NCBI GenBank assembly: GCA_026707945.1
Contig: JAPOVV010000038.1
Coordinates: 124,001-188,000, forward strand
Direction: 5' to 3'
DNA: 64,000 nucleotides
Origin: Gammaproteobacteria bacterium
Lineage (GTDB): Bacteria; Pseudomonadota; Gammaproteobacteria; Pseudomonadales; Azotimanducaceae
A program made the translations under genes and the position numbers. Numbering within the stretch: position 1 is the stretch's first letter; every line of letters begins with the position of its first letter. Shown one piece after another: positions 45,265 through 56,190 of the stretch. Below the pieces are notes generated by a model. It did not search any database. It was not told the origin of the DNA and saw only the letters and a program-made list of their open reading frames with translations.

Positions 45265-45947
45265 CTAACTCGCGCTCTCCCCTGATACGAATCGGCGGAC
45301 TAGTGTCCGGATATCTCTATGTCCTCGTCTAGCGCTCAGGTTGTCGAAGCAATAGAACGGGATCCCGATCCCGTTCTTCAAGCGACGAATATCAAGGACG
45401 TGGCTCCAATCTTCGTCGTAGTAGGTGGCGGCAGGGGTGAGGTTGAATTCGCGTTCGTACCGTTCAAGTAACGGTCGGCTCTCGGCGAATACGGCTCGAG
45501 GCCGTATGCGATCGATGAGTGCCAGATTCATCTCTGAACAGAAGTCCCAGTGCGGATGCTGGGTGAAGCGATAGCCAAACCTGGACGTGAAGGACGTTCT
45601 AATGTTGTTCACGCTCCAAAAGAACAACATCGTTAGTGAAGTGCGCCTGAATAGCTCGTCGCCTAGAAACCAACGCAATTTCTTTAGACGTCGCTGACTG
45701 GCTATACTGGGTCCGTACTCTAGCTGAAATTCGTAGTCCCTGGTTTCCTCGGTGTTATGGTGACAGAGATTCCAGTCGTCTCGCCTTCGCTCGGGTGCAC
45801 ACTTAGCCATAAATACTCGGTCTGACCTTTGTACGATCGATCTGGAGGGCAGTTGAATACGAAGTGGTGCGATCTTTGTAGCTCGGAGTACGCGTCTCGC
45901 CTTGCGCGGACACGATCAATCAGGTCGCTTGTGGTATAGCTGTCCAT
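45265..45947 (-). pseudogene. Frameshifted gene of unknown family
   Basis: Two overlapping minus-strand frames make one protein. The first, from ATG 45947, begins MDSYTTSDLIDRVRARRDAY and reaches TEYLWLSVHPSEGETTG; the second continues from about 45790 with TRDYEFQLEYGPSIASQRR to the end at 45265. A one-base shift lies between about 45745 and 45800. The combined protein is near 225 residues, cytoplasmic and without a signal peptide. HWDFCSEMNLALIDRIRPRA, followed by VFAES, resembles the fold of uracil-DNA-glycosylase-like proteins only vaguely. I cannot name the family. Sequencing error is an alternative to decay. Confidence 0.5.
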
Positions 45948-48834
45948 ATTTGAAGGGATTCAGACGTTGGACGAGCTTATATGGTAGCTCCGGCTTAGTG
46001 CACGTATCCCACGTCAGGTCTTTAAAAAAAGGATTTTGTGATTGACCGGGTCGTTCTTCTACTAACGAGGTGCGCGCCGCGGACGTCATTCCCGCCATGA
46101 ATGGTGGGGATTTCTACCGTGCTCAAATGTGGCATTGTGCCAAGGTTTGACTCGCCTCCGCGGGTCCCTGCTGAAGCGCCAATGCGCGGTTGAAAACAAA
46201 ACGACATCCGCCGACAAAGCGTCGCAATCGACGCGACTGCACCGTGTTCGGACGGGATTCACTGCTGAAGTCGTATGTGTAGTGTCGAAGAACGAACCAA
46301 ATTTCGGATCGACTCGACCACGGCACAGGACACATCTCGACGTGAATGGGAAACACCTTGCGCACACGCCATCCCCTCTACTAATGAAGTGGTTTTCGAT
46401 GGATTTTGGTTAGAGACGAGGGCGGCAGGGAAGAATGCGAAGCACGTCCGTTCACATTCAGGATTTTCTCGGGTTACGTCGGGTGCGGTACGCTGCGAGC
46501 GGGTTCGAGCGTTATGTCCTTTGGTGGGAGCTGATGCCGAGTTTTTTGACTGAGTAATTAAGGGAGGCTAGCTTCTTAGATGAATTCAGAGGTGTGAACT
46601 TGGCAGGTTGAAGAGGTGTTTGAATGCGTGAAAGTAGATGGTGTGTCCGGCTCTGTGCCGTTACTTGAAACACTCGTTGGTCTGCCATAGAGGGGGTCGT
46701 CGAAGCGTTTCGAAAGTAACGCACAGCTTTAGGCAACTTCAACATTGAATGTAGGTGAATCAGGTCGTAGCTCTCGTGTTCGTCTTGCAAGCTAGCCGCG
46801 GTTCGAATTTCGTCGGTCGCACGAGTCGTAGCTGAGCATACGTCCGTTCTTGCGCTTGGCGGGTTTTGCGAACGCGTTTAGCACGTCTCTTTATGTCGGC
46901 GGATTCCGCGTGGCTTATTGCGGGTTTGCAACGACGTCCATCAAGAGCGACTTGCATCGAGGAAACATGAACAAGAAGCGTCGTTTGCGATTGACAGAAG
47001 TAATGAGGGGCACTCTGTCTTCTTTTTTGGGGTCATCCTAGAAACAGTCCACCTGTAGTTCGTCATTTGCCACGTGACAAACTCAATGGTGAGCTCGCGG
47101 TTCCCCGGTAAGTAGTGCGAATTGAGCGCGGAGTCATTGCGCGCACTGAAAGGGGATCGAACGCGATGCGTCCGTCGCCATCTTGCGATTTGATCTGTCG
47201 TTTTATTCGTACCACTTAAGTCAGTCGAACGCTACGTGGGAGAGCTCAAGATTCGGTCTTAGTCGATGGAATTGGCACAGTCGAACGCACGAGTCGGGAT
47301 TTTCTACCATGGGATGGGAGCTTTCCCGATCACGTAACTAACAAAGAGCTTCGAACCTGGCCGCACTGTTCTTACTTTACGTGTTAGCTCCTCTTTGAAG
47401 GAATTGGCGTATTGACAGAAATCCAGATGCGTTGCGAAATCGCCATGCGGAAACTCGCGTGAAGCGCTTGATCGCTGTGGTGAGAAAAACAACTCGCCGT
47501 GTGTTTTGACGGACGATGCTGTCATGTATGCGAATTCAATCGGACCTTGTTAGCTCGAACCTGACGTATCCATAACAGATCAATCCATGACCCAGTCCTA
47601 TACGATCAGTCGACGATGAGATGAGGTTCTGCAGCACGAACGGCTTGTTAGTGAAGGTCCGACAGTACTGGTGAATACGAATTTAGTGGACGAACCGAGT
47701 TGCCTCAATGCGTTGGCTAGCCGCGCTCTGCGTTTTGTTCTAATGTGGATCGTCGTATTTCCTGCGTGTTGGTACGCCGAATGCGTCGTTTTTATTGTGG
47801 GCGTTTTAAAGGTGACAGGTGACGCTGTGAACGTGACTGTCCAGCTTGTCGTAGTGAGATGGCGCAAGAGGGTGTTTTGAACTTCGCGGTCATCGCGGGT
47901 ATGGATACCGAGGTTGCGTTTGCATGTACGCTCGTGTTTTTAAACGGGGATGAGTCAGAAGCGATGAGTGTTTGACGACTAAATAAGTCCTCCAACCATC
48001 GCGATCCGAGCCACCGCTTATGTAAGCCCCCGATTTTCCAAAACATTGACCGTATCAGCGTAGACGTGACGTTCACCGAGAAGATGCGCGCCTGTGAACG
48101 ATCTCGCGTCGGGTTCTAAATACTGATCATCAAGGCTCAGAATATGAGCGCAGATTGAAAATCGCGAACGATTGGATGCGGTCGACAACCCTCGGTCTTT
48201 AGATAGTCGAGAGGGCGTTGACGACAGGCAGGTGGAAGGTTATCGGCACCGTGTTTTAATGAGATCGTGTCCTTTAATAGTGATCCGTGAGTGGGCATAC
48301 GAGCGAAAACTGCATGTGTTTTTCTTCACACTGTGGATTTATTCTTGGGAATTCCCTTATATTGCGTATACTTGCGAACCGTTTCAGCACGTTGTTCAGT
48401 TACTGCATATTGTTAGCTGAGTAGATGTGAAAGCATGTGCTGGAACACGACAGCGGCTTGTTTGGAGACTGGCTTACGTCGAAAAGTATGAATACATCAA
48501 ACATCGTTGCATGTGCGGCGGTGCGTTTTTGTGCAGGAAGGAGAGTCAGATTGTTGTATGATGACCACCTTCAAGTAGCTGCGGGTTCGGCCAATGCAGG
48601 GATGCGAAGGCGCAGTTGCGGAAGATTGGTAACTGGAGGAGAGGCCAATTGAATTTCTTCAATGAACATTTAGTTCGAGTGCGAGCGTGGAAGGCGCGTT
48701 TGTCTTCGCTCGGGAGCGTTTGTTCCTGGGTGACGTCGACGCGAGTTCGACAAAAGCCTGTCAGGGCGGTCGTCGAATCGCCTCGCGTCGAAACGACTCA
48801 ACGAATCGAACCCGGAGCTTCTAGAGGAGATGGG
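45948..48834. other. 2.9 kb gene-poor region upstream of second adhesin
   Basis: No intact gene of more than about 90 codons has protein-like character here. A 24-codon frame MNKKRRLRLTEVMRGTLSSF... from ATG 46967 has a GAGGAAAC site and a very basic start. A broken frame near 47840-47880 gives CERDCPACRSEM, a zinc-knuckle-like scrap. The region probably holds old gene remains I cannot name. The last 480 bases contain a candidate promoter and the long leader of the second adhesin gene. Confidence 0.4.
48345..48372 (+). promoter_or_regulatory. Candidate sigma-70 promoter for second adhesin
   Basis: TTGGGA (48345-48350) and TATACT (48367-48372) are separated by 16 bases. It is the best-spaced promoter-like pair in the region upstream of the second adhesin. 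If used, the transcript would carry an untranslated leader of about 455 bases. Confidence 0.4.
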
Positions 48835-51800
48835 ATGATGATTCAAAACACGACATTCCTGCGCCGAGCGGTCGGTAGCCTGCTGGTCGCGTTGGTGACT
48901 CTAGTCGGGTTTCAAGCGAATGCGCAACTTGATTTCGATAGTACGACGGAATTAACTTGGCCGGAATCTAACGGCTTCGGTGACGCGCGTGCTACGGCAA
49001 CTAACGACTTGAATACTCGGATTACGGATGCCTTTGTAGATTCGCCAGCACAGGCGAATTGCTATGCAATTAGCGGTTCTGCATCCGGGGCGTTAGAGTT
49101 TTCAGCGACTGCTGGCCTGTGTACTATCAAAGACGCTGCCGACGCAGCGACTGTTGCCGCAGCGACTGGTAGACGTGCTGGCAATTTAGGTCTAGCGCTG
49201 AAAGATGGTGCCCACATCGACTACGAAAAAGGTGCAAAGCAGCAAGTGATAGTAACCGGTTACGGTGCAGACGGTAAAGCAAAAGAAATGTTGACCGTCA
49301 ATCTAACGATTACCCCGTACGATGAACGTCCGCTTAAGACGCAAAGCAGGGTTCCTACATGGTACATGGATCCAAATGATTCGCGAACGTTGTTAGTTTC
49401 ACAGCTGTTTAGCGATCCCGAAGGGTCCCCCGTGTTTTTCGATCCTATGGCTGCTCGAAATACCGACGTATTTGTCTGTGACGCGGCCGATGGGGGTGAT
49501 CTCACGATCGAGGAAGTGGCAGACGATGCAACCACTCGACCAGATGGAACAGCGAATGGACCAGGTTCGGATATCACGTATACCGGCGGTAGCTCAACTG
49601 ACAATTGCTCGGTTTCTAATCCATTGAGAGCGACAGGAGACGCTCCTCTGGGTGGTGCAGAGGGAACTGGTGGAAATCGAGTCGTGACAACGAAGCGCAC
49701 TGGACCCGTCTTAACCATTACTGCTGATAGTCTTGTCGCCATACCCACAGGAGAGACTGAAGCCGTTGCGAGACCTCGCGGCACGTATGCGGCGACCGTA
49801 TTCATTCGTGCTTGGTCACACACGGTTGCGGAAAATCCAGCACTCTCTCCAGTCGAATTTGCTCAAGTGAATATCCGCGTAAAAATTGGTGCAAACAATG
49901 TGCCACAATTTGCCGGTGGCGCTACTGGATACCAAGTTGAGATGAACGAGGGAGACAGCAATTCAGGTCCGATGACGGCTTGGCTCGCGGGCGATTTGGA
50001 CGAAGGTGGCGACACCAACGACATGTTGGATTACAGCCTGGTCGGAGAGAACGACAAGGGTGAGGTTAGCAGGGCTGGCGGTACGGTAACGCTCGAAGAA
50101 ATCCCTGATGATGACACCACGGCTGACGTAAACGAGCATGCGCTACAACTGAATGGAAAAGGTCTGGACTACGAAGAGGCAACGTCATTTACTGTTACCA
50201 TAAATGTTACGGACAATTGGTCAGCTCCAGTGTCTGTTCCGGTCACTGTGACATTGAAGAACGTCAACGAGCTCGCCAAAAATAAGGACACGATCAAGGA
50301 TCAAAGACTTATCCAAGGCGGGACTAGAACATTCAATCTAGACAACTATTTCACAGATGATGACGGCGATGACATTACTTATTCCGCGCACACGAACATT
50401 TACACAAATGTGGTTGCTGTTGACGGTAGTGATCTAACCATCACGGGTGCTAATACGTCGGCGGAAAACAAAACGAGCGAGGTTACGGTCACAGTCGTGG
50501 CAACCGATGGTAAACTCACGGTGAGTGACGACTTCAAGGTAACGACACGTTTCGAGAATGAGTTGCCGACGATCGACCTCGTTGGGGACGGAACGATTGC
50601 GATCGGCGCGTCGGTCAATGAAAACGGCGACGTAGGTGAGAAAGTCGTAGACATCGATTTTTCGGATGACGATCCTAAAGCGACGGCGATTCTGACTGGT
50701 TCAGACAGCTTTGCCGCAACTGTTAACGACGCAAATAACAAAGTGACAATTTCCGTTGCCAAGTCTCTCAATTTCGAGGCGTCCGACAGGCACGTACTAA
50801 AACTGGTGCTGCAGGATGCTTGGGATGAAACCAAGATGTCGAAGCCGCTTGAAATTCAAGTCAGCGTCGTTGACCAAAATGATGCACCGACCCTTGCTGA
50901 GGCATATCAAGAGCTTGAGGAAGGCGAAAAAGTTATCGACGACCAAAACATCGTCGTTAATGGTTCAAAGTCGTTTTACACTGGGATGTACTTCGTCGAC
51001 GAAGATGGTGATCGTTTGCTCATTAATGCCGCGTCGAGCGATAAGACGAAGGTGACGGCTACTGAAAAAGGTTTGGACGGTGTCACAATCATGGGCGTTG
51101 CTCTAACCGAGGAAGATGCTCCTGTCGTCATTACGTTGACTGCCACAGACCCAGACGGTGCTTCGGAAACTCTCACGTTTAATGTAAACGTTGGTGAAAA
51201 CGGCCCACCTGAAGCTGACTCTGCTGCCTTCATGGCCGCACTACCAGAGGACAACACCATTAATGTTGGTGCGACGGCTGATATCGATCTAGACGGATTG
51301 TTCAGCGATCCGGATGAAGGTGACATGGTCACTTCAGTAACGGCAGCGACATCTGACGAAGACGTACTTCTAGTCGTTTCAACGAACAATGGTGACAGCG
51401 TCACATTGGTCGGTCGTGCTTCTGGTATGGCAACGTTGACCATTACGGCGACGGATGGTGGCGGAAACTCCACGTCCGAAATGGCTGAAATTACGGTCAA
51501 CGCAGCGCCAGAAGAGGCTATGCCGCTTGATCCGCAAACCCTGGATCGCGTCACGCCTCACGTGGTTAGCGTCGCAGACGTCTTCACAGACTCCGATGAT
51601 GGCGACGAAAGCCTAGTGATCACAGCCGAAGCCGTAGGCGACGGTATGGATCGCGTGACGTTAGACGTCATGGGCTTCGATCTGACCATTACGGGTGTCA
51701 TGGGTATTGAGCCTGGTGACGTTGAGATTGAGCTGACGGCGACTGACCCGCACGGCGCTTCTGTTAAGTCGAGCTTCATAGCAACGACCATTAATATCGC

Positions 51801-54800
51801 ACCGACGGTAGCGATGAGCGTCGAAGCACAAGAGCTTGACCGCATTGATCCGCTGTCTGTAGATGTCAACGAAGTGTTCGCTGACGTTGACGGTGAGATC
51901 AGCGCGATTACGGCGTCCGTACCAGAAGACGCAGTCATCGAAGTTGGCGAGATCGACCTCGAAGATGGCATGTTGATGATTACCGGACTGGCGGTTGGCG
52001 AAGCGACGGTAACGCTTGAAGCAACCGACAACAATGGCGGTATGGTCTCTGACACCTTCATGGTCACCGTGAACAACGTTGACCCGGTTGTTGCCAATGC
52101 GATCATGGATCAAACCACGACGCGCATCATGGACCTGACGCTCGACATCAGCGATACGTTCAGCGATCCTGATACCGACTCACCATTGACGTTTGCCGTT
52201 ATGGCGGCTGACGACATGATCGCTAAGGCGACTGTCGAAGACGCTATGGTGACGCTCGAAGGTCTATACGTCGGTTCCACGACGATTACGGTCACCGCAA
52301 CAGACGTCGACGGCGGCATGGTCTCCCATGACTTCATGGTTGAGATCGAGAACGTCAAGCCGACGGTTGCAATGAGCATCGACGATATGTCGTTCGACCG
52401 AATCGCACCGTTAGGTATCGATTTGAGCGACACGTTTGCTGACGCTGACGGGATGATCACCACGCTGACCGCGATGGTTGGTGATGACATGGTCGTTTCG
52501 GCGATGATCGAAGAAGCGACGCTGACCTTGACTGCTTTGGCAGTAGGTAGCACGACGATCACGCTGACGGCGGTGGACGACAACGGCGGCGAAATCATGA
52601 CGGACTTCGATGTGACGGTAGTCAACATCGTGCCTGTCGTTGCGAACGCAGTTGCCGATCAAACCACCACGCGTGTGGACGACCTGACGCTTGACATCAG
52701 CGAAACCTTTAACGACCCCGACCAAGACAACAGCATGTTGTCCATCTCGGTGGCAGTTGAAGACGCTATGACCGTTGAAGCTTCGCTTGAAGGTCATATG
52801 CTCATGATCTCTGGTCTCGAAGTCGGTTCCACGAACGTCACGCTCACGGCGGTTGACGCCGATGGCGGCATGGTGTCTGACACCTTTATGACGACGATCG
52901 AAAACATCGCTCCGGTCGTAGCAAACTCTATTGCTGACCAAGAGATGGATCGACGTGCACCGCTGGTGCTTGACCTATCTAACGTATTCATGGACGCTGA
53001 CAACGGCGCACCCACGATTACGGTCATGATCGGTTCAGGCATGGTACTGAGCGCAGACGACATTACCGACATGATGCTGTCACTGAATGCGCTAGCAGTT
53101 GGTGAAACGGTCGTTACCTTAACGGCAACGGACGTCAACGGTGCATCTGTCATGGATGAGTTCAACGTTACGGTTGTCAACATTGAGCCTGTAGTTGCGA
53201 ACGCAATTGCTGATCAAACCACCACGCGTGTGGACGATCTCTCAATCGATGTTGGCATGACGTTTGACGATCCTGACCAAGACAACAGCATGATGACGCT
53301 TGCAGTGTCTGTCGCTGACGGTACGTTCGTAAACGCATCGCTCTCTGACTCGATGCTCATGATCTCTGGTCTTGACGTCGGTTCCACCATGGTCACTTTG
53401 ACGGCCACGGATGCGGACGGCGGCATGGTTGAAACCACGTTCACGACGACAGTCGAAAACATCGCACCAGTTGTAGCTAACTCCATCAGCCCGATTAGTC
53501 TCGAAGTTGGTGGTCAGCCTGCATCACAAGCGATTGCTGGTCTGTTTAGTGACGACGGTGATCCGTTGACCTACACGATCGCGTCTGCTAACAGCGGAAT
53601 TGCAAGTGCATCGATCAGCGGTATGACCGCGATGATCGGCGCCGTATCACGTGGTGCGACGAACTTCACGATTACCGCAATGGACCCGCACGGTGGCGAA
53701 GCTTCCGTAACTGGTTCCGTAACGGTTGGTGACGGCGAACTCAAAGCAGTGGCTGCCAAGTCTCTCGCAGGCTTTGGACGTGCGTTGCTCGCAAGTGTCT
53801 CTTCAAGCGTTGGTTCGCGTGTCATGACGGACGCACGTTCGTCTGACCTCACGCTCGACGCATGGACACCGGTCGAGAATCAAGGCACGATGGCCATGAA
53901 CATGACGGCTGAAGAACGAAGCGATGCGGCTTGGAACGTTGTTAACGCAACGAATACCGCCGCAACCACGACGCCAACGACCGACGCTTTTGGCGGTCAA
54001 ATGAGCGGCTTGGACGCGCTCCGTTCAACGATCGGACAGAACTTCGCACTTAATCTAGGTTCAAGCGAGAACCCGTCTAACTGGTCCGTCTGGGGCGACA
54101 TTGATCGTCAGTCCTATGAAGGCGAAGGCTATGACGGTATGGCCTCTAGCGTCTATCTCGGCGCCGATGTCACGGTCGCAGAATGCTGGATGTTCGGTGT
54201 TGCAATCTCTAGCAGCTCAGGTGAGTCTGACTACTCCTGGGGTACGGCTACGCAAACGATGGATCTCAGCCTGACGACAGTGCTGCCATACGTGAGCTAC
54301 CAGCCGACCAACGGCTCCTCGATTTGGGGTGTTGCAGGATTCGGTTCTGGCGAACTTGATACGACGGTTGTTGGTGCCTCAAACGACGTTAGTGACTTGA
54401 GCTCAACCATCACGATGGTTGGTGGTAGCCAAGAACTGACGAAGGTGGGTCGCATGTCCCTCGCATTGCGAGGTGATGCAGCCACGGCATCGCTTGAAAC
54501 CGAAGACGGTAACGGCGCAGCTGACGGTCTCGCTGCGGATGTCAATCGCATCCGTGTGGGTCTCGAAGGCTCATTCCGAACCGAAACCGGACAAGGTGGG
54601 ATGCTTGAGCCCTTCGGCCAAGTCAACCTACGCTCCGATGGAGGCGACGGTGATACCGGAACAGGTGTCGAGATTGCAGGTGGTGTGCGCATGACGAGCA
54701 GCACGTTCTCCCTTGAAGTTCAAGGTCGAACGCTTGCCATGCACGGCGCGGACGAGTACAGCGAATCAGGCTTTAGCTTGATGGCGAAGCTCAACCCGTC

Positions 54801-55191
54801 GGCATCCGCAACAGGCGTTTCTGTAACGATCGCACCGCGCTGGGGCGCTGACGCAATGGGTAACGGAATGCTGTGGCAAGATGACATGAACATCGGCTCA
54901 GCAAACACCTATGGCGTGTTGACAGGCTTCGGCAATACCGGTTCGAACAAATCGATCGACACTCAAATTGGCTACGGCATGCTAGTAGCAAATGAACAGT
55001 TCCTGTTCACGCCGTTCGTCGATTTCGGTGTCAGCGATGGCGATCGTCGAGAGATGTTGTTTGGCGCGAGCCTACGACAACTGGTACAAGGCAGTACCAT
55101 CCTCGACATCAACCTAGCACTTGGACGTGTAGAAGAGCGCACCGGTGCTAGCAGCGGCAAGATCGGCTTGAACGCAAACCTGCGCTTCTAG
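48835..55191 (+). CDS. Giant Ig/cadherin-repeat adhesin with C-terminal outer-membrane barrel (paralogue 2)
   Basis: I start at ATG 48835 (ATG 48838 follows), behind AGAGGAGA at 48823-48830; the frame is open back to 48616, but those residues lack protein character. The 2118-residue product has a standard signal peptide ending FQANAQ. The N-domain has HIDYEKG and LFSDPEGSPVFF, as in the paralogues. Many Ig/cadherin-like units follow, the late ones in pairs of about 185 residues that alternate A (VVANAIADQTTTR) and B (VAMS...DR..PL) types. The linker AGFGRALLASVSSSVGSR lies near residues 1645-1662. The barrel (about 1733-2118) has NWSVWGDIDRQSYEG and ends LNANLRF. Probable surface adhesin. A double hairpin terminator follows. 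Confidence 0.87.
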   Translation: MMIQNTTFLRRAVGSLLVALVTLVGFQANAQLDFDSTTELTWPESNGFGDARATATNDLNTRITDAFVDSPAQANCYAISGSASGALEFSATAGLCTIKDAADAATVAAATGRRAGNLGLALKDGAHIDYEKGAKQQVIVTGYGADGKAKEMLTVNLTITPYDERPLKTQSRVPTWYMDPNDSRTLLVSQLFSDPEGSPVFFDPMAARNTDVFVCDAADGGDLTIEEVADDATTRPDGTANGPGSDITYTGGSSTDNCSVSNPLRATGDAPLGGAEGTGGNRVVTTKRTGPVLTITADSLVAIPTGETEAVARPRGTYAATVFIRAWSHTVAENPALSPVEFAQVNIRVKIGANNVPQFAGGATGYQVEMNEGDSNSGPMTAWLAGDLDEGGDTNDMLDYSLVGENDKGEVSRAGGTVTLEEIPDDDTTADVNEHALQLNGKGLDYEEATSFTVTINVTDNWSAPVSVPVTVTLKNVNELAKNKDTIKDQRLIQGGTRTFNLDNYFTDDDGDDITYSAHTNIYTNVVAVDGSDLTITGANTSAENKTSEVTVTVVATDGKLTVSDDFKVTTRFENELPTIDLVGDGTIAIGASVNENGDVGEKVVDIDFSDDDPKATAILTGSDSFAATVNDANNKVTISVAKSLNFEASDRHVLKLVLQDAWDETKMSKPLEIQVSVVDQNDAPTLAEAYQELEEGEKVIDDQNIVVNGSKSFYTGMYFVDEDGDRLLINAASSDKTKVTATEKGLDGVTIMGVALTEEDAPVVITLTATDPDGASETLTFNVNVGENGPPEADSAAFMAALPEDNTINVGATADIDLDGLFSDPDEGDMVTSVTAATSDEDVLLVVSTNNGDSVTLVGRASGMATLTITATDGGGNSTSEMAEITVNAAPEEAMPLDPQTLDRVTPHVVSVADVFTDSDDGDESLVITAEAVGDGMDRVTLDVMGFDLTITGVMGIEPGDVEIELTATDPHGASVKSSFIATTINIAPTVAMSVEAQELDRIDPLSVDVNEVFADVDGEISAITASVPEDAVIEVGEIDLEDGMLMITGLAVGEATVTLEATDNNGGMVSDTFMVTVNNVDPVVANAIMDQTTTRIMDLTLDISDTFSDPDTDSPLTFAVMAADDMIAKATVEDAMVTLEGLYVGSTTITVTATDVDGGMVSHDFMVEIENVKPTVAMSIDDMSFDRIAPLGIDLSDTFADADGMITTLTAMVGDDMVVSAMIEEATLTLTALAVGSTTITLTAVDDNGGEIMTDFDVTVVNIVPVVANAVADQTTTRVDDLTLDISETFNDPDQDNSMLSISVAVEDAMTVEASLEGHMLMISGLEVGSTNVTLTAVDADGGMVSDTFMTTIENIAPVVANSIADQEMDRRAPLVLDLSNVFMDADNGAPTITVMIGSGMVLSADDITDMMLSLNALAVGETVVTLTATDVNGASVMDEFNVTVVNIEPVVANAIADQTTTRVDDLSIDVGMTFDDPDQDNSMMTLAVSVADGTFVNASLSDSMLMISGLDVGSTMVTLTATDADGGMVETTFTTTVENIAPVVANSISPISLEVGGQPASQAIAGLFSDDGDPLTYTIASANSGIASASISGMTAMIGAVSRGATNFTITAMDPHGGEASVTGSVTVGDGELKAVAAKSLAGFGRALLASVSSSVGSRVMTDARSSDLTLDAWTPVENQGTMAMNMTAEERSDAAWNVVNATNTAATTTPTTDAFGGQMSGLDALRSTIGQNFALNLGSSENPSNWSVWGDIDRQSYEGEGYDGMASSVYLGADVTVAECWMFGVAISSSSGESDYSWGTATQTMDLSLTTVLPYVSYQPTNGSSIWGVAGFGSGELDTTVVGASNDVSDLSSTITMVGGSQELTKVGRMSLALRGDAATASLETEDGNGAADGLAADVNRIRVGLEGSFRTETGQGGMLEPFGQVNLRSDGGDGDTGTGVEIAGGVRMTSSTFSLEVQGRTLAMHGADEYSESGFSLMAKLNPSASATGVSVTIAPRWGADAMGNGMLWQDDMNIGSANTYGVLTGFGNTGSNKSIDTQIGYGMLVANEQFLFTPFVDFGVSDGDRREMLFGASLRQLVQGSTILDINLALGRVEERTGASSGKIGLNANLRF

Positions 55192-55205
55192 GTCGTTTAC
55201 GCCAC

Positions 55206-55230
55206 GCGGCGGTCCTGATTAGACCGCCGC
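55206..55230 (+). terminator. First hairpin after second adhesin
   Basis: GCGGCGGTC (55206-55214) pairs with GACCGCCGC (55222-55230) around a 7-base loop. No T run follows, so it may stabilise the mRNA 3' end rather than terminate. Confidence 0.6.
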
Positions 55231-55245
55231 AAATCTCTTCTCCAG

Positions 55246-55277
55246 CCCCGGCACGCCTATGCGTGTCGGGGTTTTTT
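55246..55277 (+). terminator. Rho-independent terminator
   Basis: CCCCGGCACGC (55246-55256) and GCGTGTCGGGG (55261-55271) form an 11-bp stem with one G-T pair and a 4-base loop, followed by six T. It terminates the second adhesin gene. Confidence 0.9.
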
Positions 55278-55314
55278 ATTTAAAATCAAATATGCACTAA
55301 TTAGAAATTTAGAT

Positions 55315-55563
55315 ATGTCAACGAAAGAACACCAAGTCGAGATTCCTTCAGTAGCCTTCACATTCGACGTGCCGGAACCGACGATTACGATCAAACCTAG
55401 AAAGAACTTGAAGAGAAGACTCAAAAAATTCTTGCGAGTTCTGCGAATAGTAGATCTCGCTATGCGAATCGAAGCAAAGGTACGCCCCTGGTACGGGGAG
55501 ATCAGCGATTTTCTTAGTTCTCTTAATTTCCGAAACTATCATGTCAGGGAAAAGACCAACTGA
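55315..55563 (+). CDS. Small basic hypothetical protein
   Basis: The 82-residue product has a short acidic start, then a strongly basic helix (KPRKNLKRRLKKFLRVLRIV) and a final YGEISDFL segment. No signal peptide or known domain. The ATG has no good ribosome site. It lies between a strong terminator and the DUF5678-like gene. Coding status is uncertain. Confidence 0.4.
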   Translation: MSTKEHQVEIPSVAFTFDVPEPTITIKPRKNLKRRLKKFLRVLRIVDLAMRIEAKVRPWYGEISDFLSSLNFRNYHVREKTN

Positions 55564-55766
55564 CCGCTACTTAATAGCGTGCTTTCAGATCGAGATGTCA
55601 GTCGTGTGAAAAGGGATTGACGAGACGCACAAACGTTGGCGCGCTTGAAAGCCAAAAGCTGCATCAAAGGGTCGCTAAATCACAAGGTAGCGACGATTGT
55701 TCAGTGGAGCTATGATTTGGATGACGCCTATTCGTCTACGATCATCCAATCGACGGTTGAGGGGTA

Positions 55767-56048
55767 TTGGATACGAGCTTTGAAATGAAAGTTCATTGGT
55801 TCCTTGAAGCGAGATTCGTCATACGTAATCTCCAAGAATTCGCGAAATCAGCAGAGTTTTGCTCTAGCAGTCAATCACGGCTAATAAGGAAGTATCCATC
55901 TAAGTGGATTGGTGTCTATCGAGAAAATGTTGAAGCGAGTGCTGACGGACTAGATGAACTAATTGATGAATTGAAGGAGAAGAGGATCCCTCTCAGTGAT
56001 ACGGTTATTCGATTTGTAAGTGAAGAACAGCGAACTCTGATTCTATAG
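55767..56048 (+). CDS. DUF5678-like small protein
   Basis: From TTG 55767, behind GAGGGG, the 93-residue product carries RKYPSKWIGVYRENVEASAD, a helix LDELIDELKEK and a final IRFVSEEQRTLIL. This parallels the gene at 9922-10305 (YPQKWVAAFEGK ... VEVNPRTLIV), so the two are paralogues of the DUF5678-like type. ATG 55785 in frame is another possible start. Unlike the first copy it ends at the expected place, but no retropepsin-like gene follows. Function unknown. Confidence 0.6.
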   Translation: MDTSFEMKVHWFLEARFVIRNLQEFAKSAEFCSSSQSRLIRKYPSKWIGVYRENVEASADGLDELIDELKEKRIPLSDTVIRFVSEEQRTLIL

Positions 56049-56190
56049 CGTGTTGGCGACATCTACTGAAGACTATTTCGATCCGATGTAGCAACTACGA
56101 TTGCTATTCAAACCACTAAATTACTCTGATAAAAGGCAAATTTCCCCTAAAATAAAGATCAGCGAATGAGGTTGCTTCGGGACGCGAATC

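Noticed and set aside
48616-48834. Longer N-terminus for adhesin 2
   Set aside because: The added 73 residues are arginine-rich without protein-like pattern, and the strong AGAGGAGA site favours ATG 48835.
51558-52941. Several minus-strand frames of 150-182 codons inside adhesin 2
   Set aside because: Their sequence simply mirrors the repeated domains on the coding strand.
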